A DNA stretch of 64,000 nucleotides from Dermatophilaceae bacterium Sec6.4. Its GTDB lineage: Bacteria > Actinomycetota > Actinomycetes > Actinomycetales > Dermatophilaceae. The notes below the pieces were generated by a model. The model saw only the letters and a program-made list of their open reading frames with translations, made no database searches and had not been told where the DNA came from. Each line of letters begins with the position of its first letter. Within the stretch, counting starts at the first letter, position 1. Location of the stretch: contig CP144172.1 in assembly GCA_039636865.1 (NCBI GenBank), forward strand, positions 3,224,001 to 3,288,000. The letters run 5' to 3'. Of the stretch, positions 36,236-44,177 are shown in pieces. Made by a program: the position numbers and the translations under genes.

Positions 36236-37116
36236 ACCGCGATGAAGCCCTCAATGCGATGTCCAGCGATGTGCCCGCCGAACGGCTAGAATCAGCGAGG
36301 TATTTGCAGTTTTGGGCGATTCCTGCTGATATCCCTCAACTCCGATCCTTCCTGCAAGCCGAATCGGTGGGTTGGATATCCCGGTCTCTGAAGTCCGCGC
36401 TGGCTAGACTCGGAGATGCTCCGGAACAAGAAATCGATCTGGAAGACTATCTCCAGGACGATGGGACGCAATCGCAGGAAGTTTCGGCTCTTGCGCGTGC
36501 ACGGATCGCCCGAACCGTGGTACACGAGCTGGAACCTATCGTGGGCGCCATTCAGTATTACGCATCGCGTGAGGTCACCGACTATTCGAGTAGCCGAACC
36601 GCTTCCCAGGTCAATCGGATGGCTCGACTATTGAGGGCCATCGAAACTCTAGGCAGAGTTTCTGGGACGCCACGAATCCAGAAGTTTGACCTCGCCACTC
36701 TCATTGCGAAGCTGGTGGAGGCAGAGCAGGTCGCCGCCGAGATCGTCATGAAAGTCGAAGGGCCCGGACGACTCATACTTTCGAGCGATCCTGACCTGAT
36801 CGAACTTGTGCTTGGCAATGCGTTACGAAATGCCGCAGAGGCCATAAATGAAGTGCTCTCGCACGGATCGGTCGCAGTGGTGTATGGGGGTACTGATCGT
36901 GACTTCTGGGTCACCATCTCAGACAACGGGAAGGGGCTTCCAACGGGTAGCTCTGAGCGATTGTTCGATGTAGGAACGTCGACCAAGGAAGGGCATTTGG
37001 GTATGGGCCTCGCACTATCCATTGAGGCCACCCGAACTTTGGGTGGCAAACTCCGACTATCGGGTACAGCACAAGGAGCCAGGTTCGAGATGAACGTACC
37101 GGATGGAGTCATCTGA
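36232..37116 (+). CDS. Soluble histidine kinase with HEAT-like N-terminus (second gene)
   Basis: A 294-residue cytosolic kinase with no membrane helix and no PAS, GAF or HAMP domain. The first 65 residues look like one HEAT-type repeat pair (AERLESARYL, PQLRSFLQAE, WISRSLKSALARLG). A phosphoacceptor helix follows with His98 (VVHELEPIVGAIQYYA). The HATPase domain has the N box (NALRNAAEAI, Asn200), G1 (DNGKGL, 231-236) and G2 (GHLGMGLALS). All catalytic residues needed for autophosphorylation are seen. Overlap with the ATPase upstream and a TGATG junction with the response regulator downstream point to a dedicated phosphorelay. Confidence 0.85.
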   Translation: MNRDEALNAMSSDVPAERLESARYLQFWAIPADIPQLRSFLQAESVGWISRSLKSALARLGDAPEQEIDLEDYLQDDGTQSQEVSALARARIARTVVHELEPIVGAIQYYASREVTDYSSSRTASQVNRMARLLRAIETLGRVSGTPRIQKFDLATLIAKLVEAEQVAAEIVMKVEGPGRLILSSDPDLIELVLGNALRNAAEAINEVLSHGSVAVVYGGTDRDFWVTISDNGKGLPTGSSERLFDVGTSTKEGHLGMGLALSIEATRTLGGKLRLSGTAQGARFEMNVPDGVI

Positions 37117-38531
37117 TGCAGTTTCTGTTAGTCGAGGACAACCCGGGGGTAGTGTCTGTCTTTCGCGACTTTGCAGCTAGCGATAGTCACGTTGTCGAAG
37201 TGGTGGGCGATCTTGAGAGCGCATTGGCGCACATCGATGCCGGACCATCTGGGAGTGACCTCGTTATATGCGACTTAAAAATCCCCTCCCAACCTGGATC
37301 GGTAGACGCAGAAGTCGAGCATGGCCTCATGGTGTTGCGGCGACTACTCGCTCGATTGCCAGGTGTTCCTGTGGTAGTTCTCTCCGCTTTCGGGACGGTC
37401 GATGTGGTCGCAGGAATGCTGTTGGAGGCTAAGCAGCTAGACGTCTACGGCAGTGGAAGTCCTATCCCGATGTTGAGGTTTGAGCAGAAGGCTAATGTAA
37501 CTGCGGCGATGCAATCTATTACGGACGCACACGCCGAGCTCAATGAGCTCGATGGGATTGAGTTGGTGGGTGCGTCGGACCTCGACAAAGAGCAGCATCG
37601 TGCCCTGCGCGTGTTCGCACGGCGGAGGGGCGGAAGGACGGTGCAATACAGGCCACTGTCCGGCGGCCTCTCTGGCGCAGCTACTGGGTTGGCGACAGTG
37701 AGAAGTGAAAGCGGGGCTCAGGTTGCACATGTGGTCGCCAAACTAACCCGACTAAGTAGTGCTTTGGAGGAACGGGAGAGGTACCGCACCTACATTTCTG
37801 GGCGTCTCGGCGCGGGGACGTATGCTGATCTGAGCGACGAAGTCTTGGCAGGTTGCCAAGATGGCGCCGGACTCTTCTATAGCGTCGCTGATACGTACGA
37901 CAAAGACTTGTTCACCGTGCTTAGGCTCGATGAAGAGTTGGCGGTTCGTGCTGTCGAGCGCCTGGTCTCAGACACGTCGCACTGGATTTCGGGTGCCCCA
38001 CAAAGGTCAAAAATGTGGGTTGAAGTTCGTGAACTTCTCATTACCCCAGACAAGTATGAAGAGGTAAGAAGTCGCTACGCCATTCGCGAAGTTGCGGAAG
38101 AAAAACCAATACAGACTGTCTGGGCGGCCCAGCATGGTGATCTGCACGGTGCGAACGTGTTGGTCGATGAAGCGGGTCGCCCCGTTCTAATTGATTTCGG
38201 ACGAACTTCGTATGGTCCGAGTTTGCTCGATCCGATCACTCTCGAACTAGCGGTTCTCTTCCACCCCGATTCTCCCTATCGAGATGACGCCTGGCCAAGT
38301 GTTGCCGCATTGGCCGATTGGAATGATCTGGATTCCTATCTCGTCGGCTGCCCCTATCCTCGCTTCGTGAGGGTCTGCCGGGAGTGGGCATCCCGGGTGG
38401 GGGCTGGCCAGCGAGACCTGTACGCGGTCGTTAACGCCATCTGCCTACGGAACCTGAGGTTCAAAGATGTGAACTCCGAGCGGGCGCTTGCGTTGCAGGA
38501 ATGGGCGGCGAGCGTGCTCGACGAATCCTGA
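37116..38531 (+). CDS. Response regulator receiver fused to APH-like kinase (third gene)
   Basis: A 471-residue fusion. Receiver domain at 1-130: acidic pair Glu7-Asp8, phosphoacceptor Asp53 (LVICDLKIP), Ser90 (VVVLSAFG) and Lys125. A linker leads into a kinase-like domain (about 175-465) of the aminoglycoside/choline phosphotransferase type. That domain has a Gly-rich loop (LSGGLSGAATG, 181-191), a Lys at 209 (HVVAKL), the catalytic HGDLHGANVL at 340-349 and the metal-binding Asp360 in LIDFGRT. There is no DNA-binding output domain. Phosphorylation of Asp53 would thus control a kinase that modifies a small molecule or macromolecule, a possible abortive-infection effector. Start ATG overlaps the previous stop by one base. 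Confidence 0.85.
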   Translation: MQFLLVEDNPGVVSVFRDFAASDSHVVEVVGDLESALAHIDAGPSGSDLVICDLKIPSQPGSVDAEVEHGLMVLRRLLARLPGVPVVVLSAFGTVDVVAGMLLEAKQLDVYGSGSPIPMLRFEQKANVTAAMQSITDAHAELNELDGIELVGASDLDKEQHRALRVFARRRGGRTVQYRPLSGGLSGAATGLATVRSESGAQVAHVVAKLTRLSSALEERERYRTYISGRLGAGTYADLSDEVLAGCQDGAGLFYSVADTYDKDLFTVLRLDEELAVRAVERLVSDTSHWISGAPQRSKMWVEVRELLITPDKYEEVRSRYAIREVAEEKPIQTVWAAQHGDLHGANVLVDEAGRPVLIDFGRTSYGPSLLDPITLELAVLFHPDSPYRDDAWPSVAALADWNDLDSYLVGCPYPRFVRVCREWASRVGAGQRDLYAVVNAICLRNLRFKDVNSERALALQEWAASVLDES

Positions 38532-38935
38532 ACCGTCCGCCGCGCCACAGGGGGTGGTAGGCCGAACACGCTGATCGGCATGAGAGTGCGGTCATCGGGA
38601 ATGACGGAGGCGTCCCGCATGCCGAACGGTTACCGATCAAGACCACGCCCTTCCTTCACCGCAGCCAAAAACCGAACCCCGACAGCAGAATCCCGTTGCA
38701 AGTGCATCGACGAGCGCCTTCACATGAGGTGTTGCGTCGATCGATAGAACCTGCGGGACGTCTTCCGCAATCAGGACACGCCTTGATTGTTCGCACCAAA
38801 CGCCTCAGATTCGTCGGCAGGTGCGACCAGCCCGTCGATCACCGTCCTACAGATAACCCGTGATCGATACGGCCAACACCGCGTCCTCATGACCGTCGAT
38901 CACGTTAATCACACCCCGAGGACTGCTACAGATAA
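38532..38935. repeat. Right terminal region of the element, with subterminal repeats
   Basis: About 400 bases with no gene. CTACAGATAA occurs at 38847-38856 and again at the very end (38926-38935). GTCGATCAC occurs at 38834-38842 and 38895-38903, with an inverted partner GTGATCGA at 38860-38867. The left end carries the inverted GTGATCGA at 22876. These are candidate binding sites for the tyrosine recombinases. The 38354 and 38461 minus-strand frames here lack any family features. Confidence 0.6.
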
Positions 38936-38941
38936 ATCTGG
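38936..38941. other. Right attachment core (ATCTGG) from the tadA target
   Basis: The six bases encode, on the minus strand, the Pro-Asp of tadA (CCAGAT), so this core derives from the target gene. Together with the different left core this fits staggered 6-base cleavage by a Tn554-type recombinase. Confidence 0.8.
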
Positions 38942-39355
38942 AAGTGAGGCGTCGACGAAGGGCGAGGAAAGGTCGATACGACGTCCGGACGGTTTGAGCA
39001 TGCGCTCGACCAGGTGCTTGACCTGATCCTGCGTGAGGATGGTCGAGGTCAGTTCAGCGATCCCCGAGCGGGCCACGAAGACCCTGGCCGGATCATTGAT
39101 CCAGATCTCCTCGACGGTCGGGTCATCGAGGTAGGGCTGCAACGGGCCGTAACCAGCGACCGAGTTCAATACTGCGCGGGTAGCGGTTTCGACGTCGCCC
39201 AACGGCGCCATCCCACCGTGCAGACTGCGTTGCTCGTAGTCCTTGATGACATCACTGACCAGCCCACGCAGCAGGACGTGCTCGGTCATCGGATCCAGGC
39301 GTTGGCGACGGATCAGTTCGCGCACCTCGTCCTCGACGATGGTGACTCCGTCCAT
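38942..39355 (-). pseudogene. tadA: tadA pilus ATPase, N-terminal fragment (interrupted by element)
   Basis: The first 138 codons of the CpaF/TadA ATPase, with the start ATG at 39355 behind GAGG. It shows the N-terminal helical domain, VAGYGPLQPYLDDPTVEEIWINDP and SGRRIDLSSPFVDASL. The frame runs on into the core and the element, adding ten residues and ending at TGA 38909. With the core ATCTGG and the fragment at 22004-22810, the full gene is 408 codons plus stop. Without that second part there is no ATPase core, so Tad pilus assembly is expected to be lost unless the element excises. Confidence 0.93.
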
Positions 39356-39439
39356 CCGCGTCCTCTTTCCGGCGTTACCGCCTGCCGCCTACCCGACCGA
39401 GATCCACTATGCAAGCAGGGTTACCGGCGTGTCGGAGAG

Positions 39440-39509
39440 TTATCCACAACCATTTCTTCCCAGAACTGGGAAAATCCCGACAGGTGGGACTACTCACCGG
39501 TTATCCACA
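39440..39509 (+). promoter_or_regulatory. Two DnaA-box-like sequences upstream of the FtsK-type gene
   Basis: TTATCCACA, the canonical DnaA box, is found at 39440-39448 and 39501-39509, same orientation, 61 bases apart, in the tadA/ftsK-type intergenic region. They may serve for DnaA-linked regulation. Two boxes do not make an origin. Confidence 0.45.
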
Positions 39510-39552
39510 GGTGAATATCGGGCCACTGCCAGAAAGGGTCGATCATTTTCGG

Positions 39553-42500
39553 ATGACAGGCACCCCAGACAGCGGCGTCGCGCTGCGCTGCACCGTCGTC
39601 CGATCAGATTCTGGGCTGGTCCGACAGTGGTGCCTATGCGTGCCAGTGGGGACGACGTGGAGCAGCATCGCGCAGCAGATCGGAGCCACCGAACCCTCCT
39701 ACGCGGGTCCGCATCTGATCGCTGGGACCCATTGCGTGGGAGTCCCTCCCCTGATCAACGAGGTGGTGATCAGTGATCTGGTTGCCGACGCCGCGCCGCC
39801 GCACCTGTTGGACATCGTTGTCATCGAAGGTCCTTGCGTAGGAGCTCGCGCCGCCCTGACCGATCAACCACTCGGCATCGGCCGAGGTCCCGATAACCAC
39901 CTCGTGCTGGATGACTCGGATCTCTCTCGGCATCACTGTCAGCTGAGGATCGATCAAGGTCGCGCCGTCGTCTGCGATGCGAACTCCACCAACGGTTCAT
40001 ATCTCGATGGCAGTCCGGTCGGGTCACAGCAGCTGGAGATGCGGGCCGGTCAACGGTTGCGGATCGGTGGCAGCACGCTGGTCCTGGAACGTTCGAGCCG
40101 GCCGAGCGAACCACTGGCTGTGGACACAGCCGGTCGCTACCTCGTTCACCGACCCCCGCGGAATCAGCTACGCGTCGCCGACCTGGACCTCGTCGAGCCG
40201 GCCGCACCCGCTATCGAGAAACATCGCGGATTCCCCTGGGTAGCCGCCATCACCCCCCTCATCCTGGCCGTCGTCATGGTGCTGGTCCTGGGCAATCTGA
40301 TGTTCGCGATGTTCGCGCTCCTCAGCCCGGTGATGGTCATCGCCCAGTACGCCGGCGATCGCAACACCACTCGCGGCCGTCATCACGACCAGCAGTCGGC
40401 CCACGCGCAGAACGTGGAGCGATTCCAGCAGGACTGTGCGGCAGCGGTCCGCGCCGAGCAGGGGATGCGTCGACAGATCGCCCCACCGGTGGCAACTGCA
40501 GCTCGCGACGTCCAACTGCGCACCGCCCGGTTGTGGAATCGCGCGCCCACGCACGAGGACTTCGGTGCGTGGCGCGTCGGCATCGGCACGACCGAGAGTC
40601 GAATTCGGCTGCGTGCCGCAGTCGGCGAATCCCGTCACCTTCGCATCGACGATGTTCCCGTCGTGGTGCCGATGCGCGAGCATTCTGTGGTCGGCATATC
40701 AGGGGCTCTTCGGCACTTACTCACGCAGTCGGCCCTGCTGCAGCTAGCCACCTGGCACAGCCCTGGATATCTCCGCATTTTCGTTTTCTGTATGCCTGAT
40801 CACGCGAGAGCGCCGTGGGTTGCGTTGGCCGCGCTACCCCATGTGACCCCACATCCAATGGCTGCGCCCAGGATCTTTACCGCCGAAGGGGAGGACACCG
40901 CTATTACAAAAATGTGCGCAACTCTGGCGATCGCGGGCGATCACGACAGTCCGCACACCCTGGTTGTAGTGGATGGCGCGGTCGGCAACATCCCGGCGGT
41001 GGCGGACCTGATCACGAACGCTGCACGCTGCGGGCTCGCGGTGCTGGCACTCGCGGAGCAACCTCGTCAGTTACCGCCCGCCTGCACCTGCATCATCATT
41101 GCCGATAAGCGGGATCAGGCATATGTCGACGACGTCCCGGTCCGACCGGATCTGCCCATTGCGGAACTTGTCGCCAGCACCGCCCGCGCGCTCGGAGCAA
41201 TAGCCGATGCCGACCCGAGCGACGCCGGGAGTCAGATCCCCGACAGCGTCGACTTCATCGCATTGATCGGCGCGGAACTAGGTTTCGATGTCGGCGACCC
41301 CGCCGAGGTGTTGCGTGGATGGCACTCTCAGCCCATCCAGACCCGAGCGCTCCTGGGGCAGGGCGCCAACGGTCCGATCTGGACCGACCTGGCTACGGAC
41401 GGTCCCCACGCCCTGATCGCAGGCACGACGGGCGCCGGCAAGTCCGAGCTCCTGCAGACGATGATCACCTCGCTCGCGCTGACCAATTCACCGGATCGAC
41501 TGTCCTTTGTCCTGATCGACTACAAGGGGGGCGCGGCATTCGCAGAATGCGCTCGGCTGCCCCATACCCTCGGCCTCGTCACCGACCTGGACGCGCACCT
41601 CACCTCACGCGCACTGCGCTCGTTGGAAGCTGAGGTGCGTCGCCGCGAACGAATGCTGGCGTCGTGCGGCGCCGCCGACATCTCGCGTTACGACGCCTTG
41701 GCGCCGGAGGTGCCACTGGCCAGGTTATTCATCGTGATCGATGAATTCCGTGTGCTGGCCGAGGAACTACCCGACTTCATCGAAGGCCTGGTCCGGATCG
41801 CAGCGGTCGGGCGGTCGCTGGGGATCCACCTCATCCTGGCGACTCAGCGACCCGCCGGCGTCGTCTCGGCCGATATGCGCGCGAACCTCAACCTGCGCAT
41901 CGCGCTGCGGGTGCGAGACAGCTGCGATTCCCACGATGTCATCGAGTCGGACGCAGCGGCGGTCATTCCAGCTGAGCTGCCGGGCCGCGCCATCCTGCGC
42001 ACGGGAGGTGGCCCGCCCATCCTGTTCCAAACTGCGTGGACCGGCGGCCCGTTACCCACGGCTGAGGTCCCGATCCGGGTGGCCCGCATCGACCCTCGCA
42101 CCGGCGCACCCAACTGGCCACCGGCTCAGACCGCCGAACGCGAGTCATGCGCCCTGACACTGCTGCAGGAAACTATCTCTGTCGCCGCGGTCACGGGCCG
42201 CATCCACACCCCGCAGTCCCCGTGGCTGCAACCGTTGCCGTCTGCCGTGAGCCACGCAGAGGTGCAGCAACAGATGAGAACACGTCAACTCATGCTCGAT
42301 CTGCACCTCAGGCGGAGCTCAGGTACCGGGTTTGTCGTGGGCCTGGTCGACCTCCCGGCGGAACAACGTCAAGAAGCCATCGGTTGGCACCCGGGCCCCG
42401 ACGGGAACCTCAGCATCGTGGGTGGGCCACGGAGCGGTCGCACCACGGCGGCAAGGACTCTCGCCTACAACGCGGCACGAGAACTACCCAGTGGCCGGTT

Positions 42501-43740
42501 GCATCTGTATGTCCTGGATGGCGGCGGCAGCCTCCTGGATCTGGCCCGGCTCCCGCACTGCGGGGCGGTGATATCGAGGCAGGAGCTGTCGCGAACCACC
42601 CGCTTGGTCGACTGGCTGTGCGGTCTCATTCGGCAACGCCAATCGCGGCCCTGCACAGCCGGCGGAGAAGCCGCTACCGATCCGCTCATCGTGCTGGTGA
42701 TCGATGGTTGGGAGATCTTCCAGGAGATGAGCAACGAGCACACAGTCGGCGACTTGGAAGATCGGCTCGGTCAAATTCTTCGCGATGGCGCCTCGGTAGG
42801 TGTCACCGTGGTCGCAACGGGCGGACGCGCCCTGATGTCGGGTCGGACCGGCGCGTTCTTCTCCAGCACCATCGTCCTGCGGATGACCGACCCCACCGAT
42901 CTGCTGATGGCGGGGTTACGAAGCTCGCAGATACCTGCGCAGATGCCACCCGGGCGGGGTGTGCTGCTGCCCGGTGGCCAGGAGCTTCAGGCCACGCTGC
43001 CGGATCACCCATGGGAACCGGGTTGCACGCAGACTGATGGCAGCACCACGGAAACGGGCCCGGTACACATCGCGGAACTGCCTGCACGCGTGCACCTCGC
43101 CGATCTGGTGCCTACCCCGCACCCTGCCGACCTCGTGCTCTGTGGGTGCACGGTTGACGGTCCGGACGGACTTCCCACCGGACCGTTGGGAGAGGCGGGA
43201 TGGCTGGTCTGTGGACCACCTCGCAGCGGCCGTAGCAACGTGTTGTCGGTGCTCGCCGTAATGCTCGCGCCCCATCGGACGGTCGGGTGGATATCGACCG
43301 GATCGACGCCGGCCGGCACACCCACCGATGTCGTGCGGCTGCCCTTCGATGACCCGGGATGCATGCATGAGTGGTGCCTGCAGCACCCTGACGCCGCGAT
43401 CCTGATCGACGACGTCGATCAGCTCGGCGGCTTCCCCGCCGAGAGCGTCGTGCTGGAGCACCTCGCCCGCAACCGGAGCACCGGAGCCATCGTGTGCGCC
43501 ACCGGCCCAGCCGGCGAGCTCGCGACCTCATACCGGGGGCTCGCTCCGGAGTTACGCAGGCGCCAGACCGGCATCCTGCTTCAGCCGGGGCGACACGACG
43601 GCGACGTCTTCGGCATCCGCACAGGCCCCGCCGACCGCCCCAGACCAGGACGCGGACTACTCGTGATCCGCGGCGAGATCGGCGAGATTCAGATCGCCGG
43701 TCAGGCCAGTAGCGCGCGTTCCAGTTCCTCCAGCGCCTGA
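39553..43740 (+). CDS. FHA-containing FtsK/SpoIIIE-type ATPase (EccC/EssC-like)
   Basis: A 1395-residue protein. An N-terminal ubiquitin-like region precedes an FHA domain at about 105-180 (GIGRGPDNHLVL, SRHHCQL, NSTNGSYLDG). Two adjacent transmembrane helices come next (about 227-264). Three FtsK/SpoIIIE ATPase units follow, with P-loops at about 625 (GTTGAGKSE, intact, with Walker B LFIVIDEFRVL), about 957 (GGPRSGRTT) and about 1220 (GPPRSGRSN). The last two have Arg for Lys. This layout is that of type VII secretion motor proteins (EssC/EccC). No WXG100 or other ESX genes lie nearby. I chose ATG 39553; the upstream part of the frame contains the DnaA-like boxes. Confidence 0.82.
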   Translation: MTGTPDSGVALRCTVVRSDSGLVRQWCLCVPVGTTWSSIAQQIGATEPSYAGPHLIAGTHCVGVPPLINEVVISDLVADAAPPHLLDIVVIEGPCVGARAALTDQPLGIGRGPDNHLVLDDSDLSRHHCQLRIDQGRAVVCDANSTNGSYLDGSPVGSQQLEMRAGQRLRIGGSTLVLERSSRPSEPLAVDTAGRYLVHRPPRNQLRVADLDLVEPAAPAIEKHRGFPWVAAITPLILAVVMVLVLGNLMFAMFALLSPVMVIAQYAGDRNTTRGRHHDQQSAHAQNVERFQQDCAAAVRAEQGMRRQIAPPVATAARDVQLRTARLWNRAPTHEDFGAWRVGIGTTESRIRLRAAVGESRHLRIDDVPVVVPMREHSVVGISGALRHLLTQSALLQLATWHSPGYLRIFVFCMPDHARAPWVALAALPHVTPHPMAAPRIFTAEGEDTAITKMCATLAIAGDHDSPHTLVVVDGAVGNIPAVADLITNAARCGLAVLALAEQPRQLPPACTCIIIADKRDQAYVDDVPVRPDLPIAELVASTARALGAIADADPSDAGSQIPDSVDFIALIGAELGFDVGDPAEVLRGWHSQPIQTRALLGQGANGPIWTDLATDGPHALIAGTTGAGKSELLQTMITSLALTNSPDRLSFVLIDYKGGAAFAECARLPHTLGLVTDLDAHLTSRALRSLEAEVRRRERMLASCGAADISRYDALAPEVPLARLFIVIDEFRVLAEELPDFIEGLVRIAAVGRSLGIHLILATQRPAGVVSADMRANLNLRIALRVRDSCDSHDVIESDAAAVIPAELPGRAILRTGGGPPILFQTAWTGGPLPTAEVPIRVARIDPRTGAPNWPPAQTAERESCALTLLQETISVAAVTGRIHTPQSPWLQPLPSAVSHAEVQQQMRTRQLMLDLHLRRSSGTGFVVGLVDLPAEQRQEAIGWHPGPDGNLSIVGGPRSGRTTAARTLAYNAARELPSGRLHLYVLDGGGSLLDLARLPHCGAVISRQELSRTTRLVDWLCGLIRQRQSRPCTAGGEAATDPLIVLVIDGWEIFQEMSNEHTVGDLEDRLGQILRDGASVGVTVVATGGRALMSGRTGAFFSSTIVLRMTDPTDLLMAGLRSSQIPAQMPPGRGVLLPGGQELQATLPDHPWEPGCTQTDGSTTETGPVHIAELPARVHLADLVPTPHPADLVLCGCTVDGPDGLPTGPLGEAGWLVCGPPRSGRSNVLSVLAVMLAPHRTVGWISTGSTPAGTPTDVVRLPFDDPGCMHEWCLQHPDAAILIDDVDQLGGFPAESVVLEHLARNRSTGAIVCATGPAGELATSYRGLAPELRRRQTGILLQPGRHDGDVFGIRTGPADRPRPGRGLLVIRGEIGEIQIAGQASSARSSSSSA

Positions 43741-44177
43741 CGGGCGTAGCCACGCCACATCCTGCCGAATGCCGGGAGCGCGAGCGCGCCGACTCCGTTG
43801 GCTGCTCGCACTGTCCATGACCACGTCACTCGGGTGCCGGTGCCGACCGGTTCGAAGGACCAGGTGCCCTCCACCGAGGCAGCGAGCACCACCATCGGAC
43901 CAGTGATACTGCCGAGCTGGTAAGCAAAGGACCGCGGAGCATCGACCTGCAGCAGGGTTTCCAGCATCGACCCACCGTCCGCGGTTCGGATCGTGCGTGA
44001 CTGGCCGACCGCGCTGCCCCACGGCTCAATGAATCCGGTTGTCGATCTGATCACCGGAAGTACGCCGTACCGGCGGGAGAAGAGTTGCGACAGAGGGGCT
44101 GTCAGCGTCCGCTGGAACGTCTCGTCCAGCCCCAGGGGAATGGCACGACTGGCGGAAACGATCAGCGGCGACGGCAT
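43701..44177 (-). CDS. SRPBCC (START-like) family protein
   Basis: A protein of about 158 residues with the START/polyketide-cyclase-like pattern. Strands alternate with a final long helix (YARQALEELERALLA) and central SMLETLLQVDAPRSFAYQL, TGTRVTWSWTVRAANG. The fold makes a deep hydrophobic cavity; ligand unknown. The start may be ATG 44177 or 44201, neither with a good ribosome site. The frame further upstream to 45320 is antisense to the ATP-grasp gene and is not coding. Its 3' end overlaps the convergent FtsK-type gene by 40 bases. Confidence 0.72.
   Translation of the reverse strand: MPSPLIVSASRAIPLGLDETFQRTLTAPLSQLFSRRYGVLPVIRSTTGFIEPWGSAVGQSRTIRTADGGSMLETLLQVDAPRSFAYQLGSITGPMVVLAASVEGTWSFEPVGTGTRVTWSWTVRAANGVGALALPAFGRMWRGYARQALEELERALLA

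Larger units (their letters stand above)
22817..38935 (+). mobile_element. Tn554-type transposon / genomic island inserted in tadA (16,119 bp)
   Basis: Ends are set by reconstructing the host gene: 22810 joined through ATCTGG to 38942 restores tadA in frame with no missing or extra codon. The element's inner ends form a 7-base inverted repeat (TTATCTG at 22817-22823; CAGATAA at 38929-38935). It encodes the three-gene recombination module of Tn554-like elements (29218-32998). There is no target-site duplication; the 6-base cores differ at the two sides. Cargo lies on both sides of the recombination genes. Base composition of the right-hand cargo (34.3-38.5 kb) is visibly lower in GC than the host. 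No phage structural, conjugation or replication genes are seen. Confidence 0.92.

Noticed and set aside
38354..38646. Minus-strand frames near the right end of the element
   Set aside because: They overlap the end of the receiver-kinase gene and the terminal repeat region and have no family features.
22817..38935. Prophage or conjugative element
   Set aside because: No capsid, tail, portal, terminase, relaxase or type IV coupling genes are seen; the recombination module and ends fit a Tn554-type element.
22819..38941. ATCTGG direct repeats at both ends (22819-22824 and 38936-38941) as a target-site duplication
   Set aside because: Removing the DNA between them would leave eight extra bases (AGCAGCTT) in tadA and shift the frame. 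The left ATCTGG is part of the element's inverted end TTATCTGG; only the 6-base core model restores the gene.
39440..39509. Replication origin
   Set aside because: Only two DnaA-like boxes, no AT-rich unwinding region and no dnaA or dnaN nearby.
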